DNA from: an uncultured Flavobacterium sp.
Lineage (GTDB): Bacteria > Bacteroidota > Bacteroidia > Flavobacteriales > Flavobacteriaceae
Assembly (NCBI RefSeq): GCF_946482535.1
Contig: NZ_CAMLRU010000027.1
Span: forward strand, 1 to 19,560
Length of the DNA stretch: 19,560 nt
Reading direction: 5' to 3'
Shown here piece after piece: positions 14,095-19,560 of the stretch. The first letter of the stretch is position 1. Each line of letters starts with the position of its first letter. The translations under genes were made by a program, and so were the position numbers. The notes under the pieces were generated by a model. That model ran no database searches and was not told the origin of the DNA. It saw only the letters and a program-made list of their open reading frames with translations.

Positions 14095-15360
14095 ATGAAT
14101 AAATATGTTACGGCTGCAGAGGCAGTCAAAGTAGTAAAATCAAATGATAGGGTTTATGTTCAAGCGGCTGCTGCTACACCCGGTATTTTAACCAAAGCTT
14201 TAGCCGAAAGAGCTTCAGAATTGCGCAATGTTGAAGTTTGTCACTTGCATACCGAAGGTCCGGCACCTTATGCTAATGTTGAATTAGCCGATAGTTTTCA
14301 TGTAAATTCTTTTTTTATCGGAGCCAATGTTCGCCACACGTTAACTGCCGGAAATGGTTCTTATACGCCGGTTTTTCTAAGCGAATTGCCGCATTTGTTC
14401 CGAAAAAAAGTGTTGCTGATTGATGTCGCTTTTATCCATGTGTCACCGCCGGATAAACACGGTTATTGCTCGTTGGGCGTTTCGGTTGAGGCGACAGTAG
14501 CCGCTATTGAAAATGCCAAAATTGTCATTGCCCAAGTCAATCCGCAAATGCCGAGAACTTTTGGTGACGGAATTCTGCATGTGGATGAAATTGATTATTT
14601 GGTCGAAGTCAACGAACCTATTTTTGGTCATGCGCCAACACCTTTCTCCAAAGAAGAAGAAAAAATAGGCGAATACATAGCGTCATTAATAGAAGACAGA
14701 AGTACGTTACAAATGGGAATTGGTTCGATTCCGAATGCGGCTTTGAGCAAATTGACCAATCACAAAGATTTGGGTTTACACACCGAAATGTTCTCAGACG
14801 GCGTGATTGATTTGATAGAAAGTGATGTGATTAACTGTAATTATAAAGGCACCTTGCGCGGCAGAGTGTTAGCCACTTTTTTAATTGGTTCCAAACGTTT
14901 GTATGACTTTGTCAATGACAATCCGTTTATAGAAATGAAGGAATCATCTATGGTGAACGATACGGCTCGTATTCGCAAAAACCCTAAAATGGTGGCTATC
15001 AATTCTGCTATAGAAGTCGATGTAACCGGACAAGTTTGTGCCGATTCTATTGGTGCCAAAATGTATTCCGGCGTAGGCGGTCAAATGGATTTTATTCGCG
15101 GGGCATCTTTGAGCGAAGGCGGAAAGGCCATCATAGCCTTGCCTTCCATCACCAAAAGAGGAGAAAGCAGAATTGTTCCTTATTTAAAACAAGGCGCCGG
15201 TGTAGTTTCAACCCGTTCACACGTGCAATACATCATCACCGAAAACGGTATCGCCGATTTATATGGGAAAACCCTAAAACAGCGCATCGCCGAAATGGTC
15301 AAAATTGCGCACCCGACCCATCAGGAAAGTATTGAAAGAAGTTATTATGAAATGTTGTAA
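14095..15360 (+). CDS. CoA-transferase, acetyl-CoA hydrolase/transferase family (4-hydroxybutyrate CoA-transferase-like)
   Basis: This 421-residue cytoplasmic enzyme belongs to the family that moves CoA between acyl-CoA and acetate or a similar acid through a glutamyl-CoA intermediate. The catalytic glutamate is Glu231 in LHTEMFSDG. Other family stretches are DVAFIHVSPPDKHGYCSLGV (110-129), MGIGSIPNAA (207-216), SGVGGQMDFIRGA (325-337) and the C-terminal RIAEMVKIAHPTHQESI. Length and motifs fit the Cat2/AbfT type rather than the longer Ach1-type hydrolases. The exact acyl group cannot be read from the sequence; acetate/propionate/butyrate interconversion or clearing of acyl-CoA are all possible. 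It is alone in its transcription unit, divergent from tetR and convergent with gpmI. Confidence 0.9.
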   Translation: MNKYVTAAEAVKVVKSNDRVYVQAAAATPGILTKALAERASELRNVEVCHLHTEGPAPYANVELADSFHVNSFFIGANVRHTLTAGNGSYTPVFLSELPHLFRKKVLLIDVAFIHVSPPDKHGYCSLGVSVEATVAAIENAKIVIAQVNPQMPRTFGDGILHVDEIDYLVEVNEPIFGHAPTPFSKEEEKIGEYIASLIEDRSTLQMGIGSIPNAALSKLTNHKDLGLHTEMFSDGVIDLIESDVINCNYKGTLRGRVLATFLIGSKRLYDFVNDNPFIEMKESSMVNDTARIRKNPKMVAINSAIEVDVTGQVCADSIGAKMYSGVGGQMDFIRGASLSEGGKAIIALPSITKRGESRIVPYLKQGAGVVSTRSHVQYIITENGIADLYGKTLKQRIAEMVKIAHPTHQESIERSYYEML

Positions 15361-15365
15361 TACAT

Positions 15366-15393
15366 GTAGAGACGCGATGCATCGCGTCTCTAC
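15366..15393. repeat. 28-bp perfect palindrome, dispersed-repeat type, between convergent genes
   Basis: GTAGAGACGCGATG (15366-15379) is followed at once by its exact reverse complement (15380-15393). The RNA of either strand can fold into a 12-14 bp GC-rich hairpin. It begins 5 bases after the CoA-transferase stop and includes the TAG stop of gpmI (15392-15390). From memory, hairpins with a GTAGAGACGCG core recur in many copies in Flavobacterium and some cyanobacterial genomes, so I read it as a REP/MITE-like repeat. There is no strong U-run on either side, but it may still limit read-through or protect both 3' ends. Confidence 0.85.
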
Positions 15394-16916
15394 AATCTTA
15401 CCAATAAGGATTTTCCGGTCATGACTTCGGGCTTAGGAATACCCATCAATTCTAAAATCGTCGGAGCTAAATCGCCTAAAACGCCATCATGCACTCGGAT
15501 ATGGTCTTTATCCACCATAATAATCGGCACCGGATTTGTGGTGTGTGCGGTATTTGGTGAACCGTCAGGATTAATCATCGTTTCACAGTTGCCATGGTCG
15601 GCAATAATTATCGTAGTATAATCATTCGCCAAAGCGGTTTCTACTACTTCTTTCACGCAAACATCTACGGCTTCACAAGCTTTAATCGCTGCTTCCATTA
15701 CGCCGGTATGGCCAACCATATCACCATTGGCAAAATTCAAACACACGAAATCTACTTCGCCTTTTTGCAATTCGGGAACCAAAGCATCTTTGAGTTCGTA
15801 AGCGCTCATTTCGGGTTGCAAATCGTAAGTGGCTACTTTAGGGGAATTTCTCAAAATGCGGGTTTCGCCTTCAAAAGGAACTTCTCTTCCGCCCGAAAAG
15901 AAGAAAGTCACATGCGGATATTTTTCGGTTTCGGCAATGCGAATCTGAGTTTTACCTGCTTTTTCTAAGACTTCACCCAAGGTTTCGGTGATGTTGTCTT
16001 TGTCGTAAATCACGTGTACGTTTTCATAAGTATCATCGTAATTGGTCATCGTAACATAGTACAAATTCAATTTATGCATGTTGAATTCATGAAAATCTTT
16101 TTGCGAAAGTGCTTCGGTCAATTCTCTTCCTCTATCGGTTCTGAAGTTGAAAAAAATCACCACGTCATCATTTTGAATCGTAGCAAAAGGTTGGTTGTCA
16201 GAATCAACAGCCGTTAGCGGTTGGATAAATTCATCGGTTACATTTTCGGCATAACTATCGGCTATGCTTTGCACCAAATCAGTGCTGTGTTTTCCGGTGC
16301 CGTTTACCACTAAATCATAAGCCAGTTTTACGCGTTCCCAACGTTTGTCCCGGTCCATGGCATAATAGCGTCCGATAACCGAAGCAATTTTAACCGAAGT
16401 ATTTTGAATGTAATTTTCTAAATCCTGAATATATCCTTTCCCCGATTTCGGATCTACATCTCGTCCATCGGTAAACGCATGGACATAAACTTTTTGCAAA
16501 CCAAATTCCTGCGAGGCATCGATTAAACCTCTTAAGTGAGAAGTATGAGAATGCACGCCGCCATCTGAAACCAATCCCAAAAAATGTATGGCTTTATTAT
16601 TATCTTTTGCATATTGAAACGCATCAACCAATAGTTTTTCTTGCGCCATGGTTTTATGAGCAACGGCTAAGTTAATTTTGGCCAAATCCTGATAGACAAT
16701 TCTTCCTGCGCCGAGGTTCATGTGACCAACTTCACTATTGCCCATTTGCCCTTCGGGTAAACCTACGTTTAAGCCGTCTGTTCGGAGTTGGGCATTAGGA
16801 TATTGTTTATATAAGCCGTTAATAAACGGAACATTGGCGTTGTCGATGGCGGATACTTTTGGGTCGGGTGATTTTCCCCAACCGTCTAAAATCATGAGAA
16901 TTACTTTCTTGTTCAT
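15390..16916 (-). CDS. gpmI: 2,3-bisphosphoglycerate-independent phosphoglycerate mutase
   Basis: This enzyme interconverts 3- and 2-phosphoglycerate in glycolysis and gluconeogenesis, in the cytoplasm, with two Mn2+ ions. It has 508 residues, the normal length. The alkaline-phosphatase-like domain shows Asp11 (LMILDGWG), the phospho-acceptor Ser61 in MGNSEVGHMN and the late metal site Asp440/His441 (ADHGNCE), with His458 in NTAHTTNPVP. The inserted phosphotransferase domain carries SDGGVHSHTSHL and HAFTDGRDVDPKSG. The natural end of the family is near TGKSLL; here three extra residues (VRL) precede a stop that lies inside the 28-bp palindrome, so the repeat seems to have replaced the original end. 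It is transcribed from its own -7 box. Confidence 0.97.
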   Translation of the reverse strand: MNKKVILMILDGWGKSPDPKVSAIDNANVPFINGLYKQYPNAQLRTDGLNVGLPEGQMGNSEVGHMNLGAGRIVYQDLAKINLAVAHKTMAQEKLLVDAFQYAKDNNKAIHFLGLVSDGGVHSHTSHLRGLIDASQEFGLQKVYVHAFTDGRDVDPKSGKGYIQDLENYIQNTSVKIASVIGRYYAMDRDKRWERVKLAYDLVVNGTGKHSTDLVQSIADSYAENVTDEFIQPLTAVDSDNQPFATIQNDDVVIFFNFRTDRGRELTEALSQKDFHEFNMHKLNLYYVTMTNYDDTYENVHVIYDKDNITETLGEVLEKAGKTQIRIAETEKYPHVTFFFSGGREVPFEGETRILRNSPKVATYDLQPEMSAYELKDALVPELQKGEVDFVCLNFANGDMVGHTGVMEAAIKACEAVDVCVKEVVETALANDYTTIIIADHGNCETMINPDGSPNTAHTTNPVPIIMVDKDHIRVHDGVLGDLAPTILELMGIPKPEVMTGKSLLVRL

Positions 16917-16964
16917 CGAAAAAAAAAATTAATTATAATAGGGTTTTTGACCCAATGAGCACAA

Positions 16965-16972
16965 CAAAGGTA
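16965..16972 (-). promoter_or_regulatory. Probable -7 element of the gpmI promoter
   Basis: The minus strand reads TACCTTTG, matching TAnnTTTG, 48 bases before the gpmI ATG in the short gap after the DUF5916 gene. The -33 region falls in the end of that gene and shows TTC rather than TTG. A long T-run directly precedes the ATG in the leader. Confidence 0.45.
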
Positions 16973-16989
16973 AGGCTAAAATTTGATTT

Positions 16990-19449
16990 TTAGAAGTGAA
17001 CTTTTTCCTTAGGTTTGGTGAAAGATTTGTAGAATTTAGAATTTTTTACGGTGTTGTAATCAATAAAATAGCGAATACTGATGGAGAAAACGTGGTTCAA
17101 ATTCTCATTGTTTACCGCGTCACGTATATTAGATTCAAACTGACGGTTGAATTCCCTATTGAATAAAGCAGAATTATTGCGATATAAAACAGAAACCTGA
17201 CTTCCCGGCGCAAACCACCAAGAATAAGTCAAATCCAAGTTCCAAAGGTTGAGGTTTGAATTTCGGTTTTCGGTATACGTAGTGTTCTGAATAAATCCGC
17301 CGTCATCCTGTAAAGTCAAAATGTCGTGATTGGTCACAAACGACCAATAGTGGCGAACATTCAGGTTAAAATTCATCTTGTTGTTGATGGAATATTTTCC
17401 TTGTATTGTATTGGTGTAGGTAATTCGGTTTCTTCGGGCGAAAATGGTATTGTCGTTTTCATCAAAAGCTATCCAACCGATATTGTTGTTTTGTCGGTTG
17501 AAAGTAAAGTTATAAATCAAAGACAATCGGTCACTAAAACGATACCTCGGACTTAAAACAAATCCATAGTTTATACGTCCTTTCTCGTTGAATTTTGTGG
17601 CAAACGGATTGATGTCGAATGCCCATTTTCGATTATAATTACTCGAAAAATAAAAATAAGCATTGTAATTATCCGGTATGATTACAAATCGTTCTTCATT
17701 GAAAGATCGAGGTTCGTAAAAATCGTGAACCTTCAAAGGATTGACCGTAAGGCCGAAACCGTAGTAATCATTTTTCTTATCGGTGGTATTAAAATTTAAA
17801 CGCATGTAACCCGATTGAATTCTACCGGTTCGGTTGTCAAACTCGGTATACGAATTTAAGGTTGCCGAGAAAGTATTAAAAACACTGTTTGGGTTTAAGA
17901 TTCTATAACTCGAATTGGCGTAAAATCCGTGATAATGTGTTTGAAAATTGATGCCTAAATCATTGTTGTCAAAATCATCAGAAGCATAAACACCACCAAT
18001 ACTGTATCGGTATTTGCCGCTGGTTTCTCCGATATTGAAATAGGAACTAATCCCTTTTTTATCTTCAAGATCAAAATGATTGTTGATGTAACTGTATTTA
18101 AAATTCCCCGAAATATTATAGGTGTTTTTCTTAGTATTCAAATCCCAAACCAAAGCCGACACATTGGCATCTCTAAATTCTCCGTTACGAGTTACATTGG
18201 TGTTAACAAACGAAACCGAGGAGTTTTTGCGAAAACGTTGGTCAAGTACCAATACATTATAATTGGTTAGTGGCGATAGGGTTTCGAGTCGGGTAGTGTT
18301 GGTGTCATTGTTTCTGATATGAACACTTGTTTTTTCCGAAACCGCATTTAGTACGCCAATGCCCAATCCGCTTTTTGTTCTGCCCGAAACTTTGAAAGCA
18401 TTAATCAGTCTGATGGTACTGGGTTGGTCTAATACAGTTTCATTATCGGCTACCGTTAAATAATCCGGCGTTTCTCCGATTCTTCTGGTGTACAACAAAT
18501 CGCCTTTACTAAACATATCGGTTCCTTCCGTAAAAAAAGGACGGTTTTCAGTAAATTGTTGTTCAAAAGCCGTGAGGTTCAATTCTACATTGTCAAATTT
18601 AGTCTGACCAAAATCGGGAATCAAAATGGCATCCAAGGTAAAAGCGTCGTTAATGCCGTATTTGATGTCCATTCCGCCACGAAATTCTCCGTAAGTTTTT
18701 TGGGAAGTATTCGAATAAAGGTATTGTGAAGCATAAGGAATCAAAAACAAACGAGTAGGGGTTTCAATGTTTTCAATGCCTTCCAAAACGCCGGCTTGTA
18801 TGCTTTCGTTTTCAATTTTTCGATCTAAAAGCGACCAAGAATACTGTTGGCGATCACGGCGAATTTCTCGGTAAAAATTCAAGCCCCAAGTTTGTTTTTT
18901 TTCCGGTGGGAAACGTAGCGCTGCATAGGGAATTCTTATTTCAACGGTCCAGCCAAAGTTGGTAATTTCCACATGACTGTCCCAAATGGCATCCCAAGAA
19001 AAATCTTCACCATAAGACTCTGTGTACAAACCATCCTGTTGGACGCCGGCGGCACTGACGAAAAAGCGAAATTCTTGCTGACCGTCATTATAACCGTTTA
19101 GCAAAACACCAAAATGATCGGCTACGGCAAAATCATCTCTTAAAGTAAATTCTTTTAAAATTTTATGGGGTTCATCATCATACATTATTGCAGCAATGTA
19201 AATGGCGCTGTTGTCGTAAATGACTTTAACTTCCGTTTTTTTGGCATCGGCTATTGGTTTGCCATTGTCCGGCTCAATCATCAGAAAGTCGGTGGCAACT
19301 TCTGCGTCTTTCCAAGCTGACTCATCAAACTTACCGTCAATAATGATTTTAGTATCTGCTGAACGGGCTTGAAGCGTTTTTTTTTGGCTAAAAACTAAAC
19401 TGGGAAAAAGCAAAAAAAGGATGAAAAAAAAGTAAGACTTTTTAGGCAT
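16990..19449 (-). CDS. DUF5916 outer-membrane protein with an N-terminal CBM9-like domain
   Basis: This 819-residue exported protein has a signal peptide at 1-21 (FFFILFLLFPSLVFS then Q). Residues about 25-220 form a carbohydrate-binding family 9-like beta-sandwich: IIIDGKFDESAWKDAEVATD near 35, YDNSAIYIAAIMYDDEP, FRFFVSAAGVQQDGLYTES and WTVEIRIPYAALRFP. From about 240 on comes the DUF5916 part (LDAILIPDFGQTKFDNVELN, QQFTENRPFFTEGTDMF), then many alternating aromatic strands ending in YFIDYNT, as expected of an outer-membrane beta-barrel. No T9SS C-terminal sorting domain is visible. The family is widespread in Bacteroidota and its function is not established; the pairing of a sugar-binding-like domain with a barrel suggests surface binding or uptake. 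It is a single-gene unit with its own promoter. Confidence 0.88.
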   Translation of the reverse strand: MPKKSYFFFILFLLFPSLVFSQKKTLQARSADTKIIIDGKFDESAWKDAEVATDFLMIEPDNGKPIADAKKTEVKVIYDNSAIYIAAIMYDDEPHKILKEFTLRDDFAVADHFGVLLNGYNDGQQEFRFFVSAAGVQQDGLYTESYGEDFSWDAIWDSHVEITNFGWTVEIRIPYAALRFPPEKKQTWGLNFYREIRRDRQQYSWSLLDRKIENESIQAGVLEGIENIETPTRLFLIPYASQYLYSNTSQKTYGEFRGGMDIKYGINDAFTLDAILIPDFGQTKFDNVELNLTAFEQQFTENRPFFTEGTDMFSKGDLLYTRRIGETPDYLTVADNETVLDQPSTIRLINAFKVSGRTKSGLGIGVLNAVSEKTSVHIRNNDTNTTRLETLSPLTNYNVLVLDQRFRKNSSVSFVNTNVTRNGEFRDANVSALVWDLNTKKNTYNISGNFKYSYINNHFDLEDKKGISSYFNIGETSGKYRYSIGGVYASDDFDNNDLGINFQTHYHGFYANSSYRILNPNSVFNTFSATLNSYTEFDNRTGRIQSGYMRLNFNTTDKKNDYYGFGLTVNPLKVHDFYEPRSFNEERFVIIPDNYNAYFYFSSNYNRKWAFDINPFATKFNEKGRINYGFVLSPRYRFSDRLSLIYNFTFNRQNNNIGWIAFDENDNTIFARRNRITYTNTIQGKYSINNKMNFNLNVRHYWSFVTNHDILTLQDDGGFIQNTTYTENRNSNLNLWNLDLTYSWWFAPGSQVSVLYRNNSALFNREFNRQFESNIRDAVNNENLNHVFSISIRYFIDYNTVKNSKFYKSFTKPKEKVHF

Positions 19450-19469
19450 TGATGATTTTATTTGACAAA

Positions 19470-19499
19470 CAAAAGTAATTATTTAATTGAGATTTACAA
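19470..19499 (-). promoter_or_regulatory. Bacteroidota-type promoter of the DUF5916 gene
   Basis: On the minus strand TTG (19499-19497) is followed after 19 bases by TACTTTTG (19477-19470), an exact TTG-N19-TAnnTTTG arrangement. This is the best promoter in the window. The -7 box ends 20 bases before the ATG at 19449, leaving a leader of about 13 bases. The remaining DNA to 19560 is AT-rich with nothing else recognisable. Confidence 0.7.
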
Positions 19500-19560
19500 T
19501 CTTTATTAGAATAAAACCCATTGATTTCTACAGATTTAAAAAGATTAAAATTTGCTTAAT

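Noticed and set aside
15036..15335. A 99-codon open frame on the plus strand
   Set aside because: It is an out-of-frame shadow of the CoA-transferase gene, rich in Arg and His from frame-shifted codons.
16941..16953. GGGT/ACCC hairpin followed on the minus strand by an AT-rich stretch and a T-run, a possible terminator after the DUF5916 gene
   Set aside because: The stem has only four base pairs, and it lies downstream of the gpmI -7 box, inside the gpmI leader, where a working terminator would silence gpmI.

Overview
The window looks like chromosomal DNA from a member of the Bacteroidota, most likely a Flavobacterium or close relative. The DNA is AT-rich. Start regions mostly lack Shine-Dalgarno sequences, and several upstream regions carry the Bacteroidota promoter -7 element TAnnTTTG. 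Gene content is also typical of the phylum: a type IX secretion plug protein, DUF5916, and a map/methyltransferase pair. I see no phage, insertion sequence, CRISPR array, tRNA or rRNA. Most of the window is ordinary core genome.

Layout. (1) 1-4118, minus strand: the 5' part of pruA (proline catabolism), apaG, a SprA-plug-type T9SS protein, a SAM methyltransferase and methionine aminopeptidase; the last two overlap as TAATG. (2) 4204-7842, minus strand: a run of two small hypothetical proteins, a DUF6671-like zinc-ribbon protein, a Sua5-type threonylcarbamoyl-AMP synthase, a decayed beta-carbonic anhydrase that has lost its catalytic centre, and an intact SbtA-type bicarbonate permease. A LysR regulator (7932-8855) is divergent from this run. 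(3) 8869-13947, minus strand: a tightly packed four-gene operon, tetR - ABC half-transporter - HlyD adaptor - TolC, with a perfect palindrome beside the tetR -7 box. The ABC protein keeps Walker A but departs from consensus at its other ATPase motifs. (4) 14095-15360, plus strand: a CoA-transferase of the acetyl-CoA hydrolase/transferase family. It converges on gpmI (15390-16916, minus), and a 28-bp perfect palindrome of dispersed-repeat type lies between them and supplies the gpmI stop codon. (5) 16990-19449, minus strand: a large DUF5916 outer-membrane protein with a good promoter.

How the genes relate. The clearest functional unit is the tetR/ABC/HlyD/TolC operon, a self-regulated tripartite export system of unknown substrate. 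The second theme is inorganic carbon: a bicarbonate permease remains beside the wreck of its probable partner carbonic anhydrase, with a CbbR/CmpR-like LysR regulator at the head of the same gene run. The remaining genes are housekeeping (protein maturation, tRNA t6A modification, glycolysis, proline use) or envelope functions. The items most worth a second look are the degenerate ABC ATPase, the internally deleted carbonic anhydrase and the stop-codon-donating palindrome. I found no clear evidence for a wholly new system.
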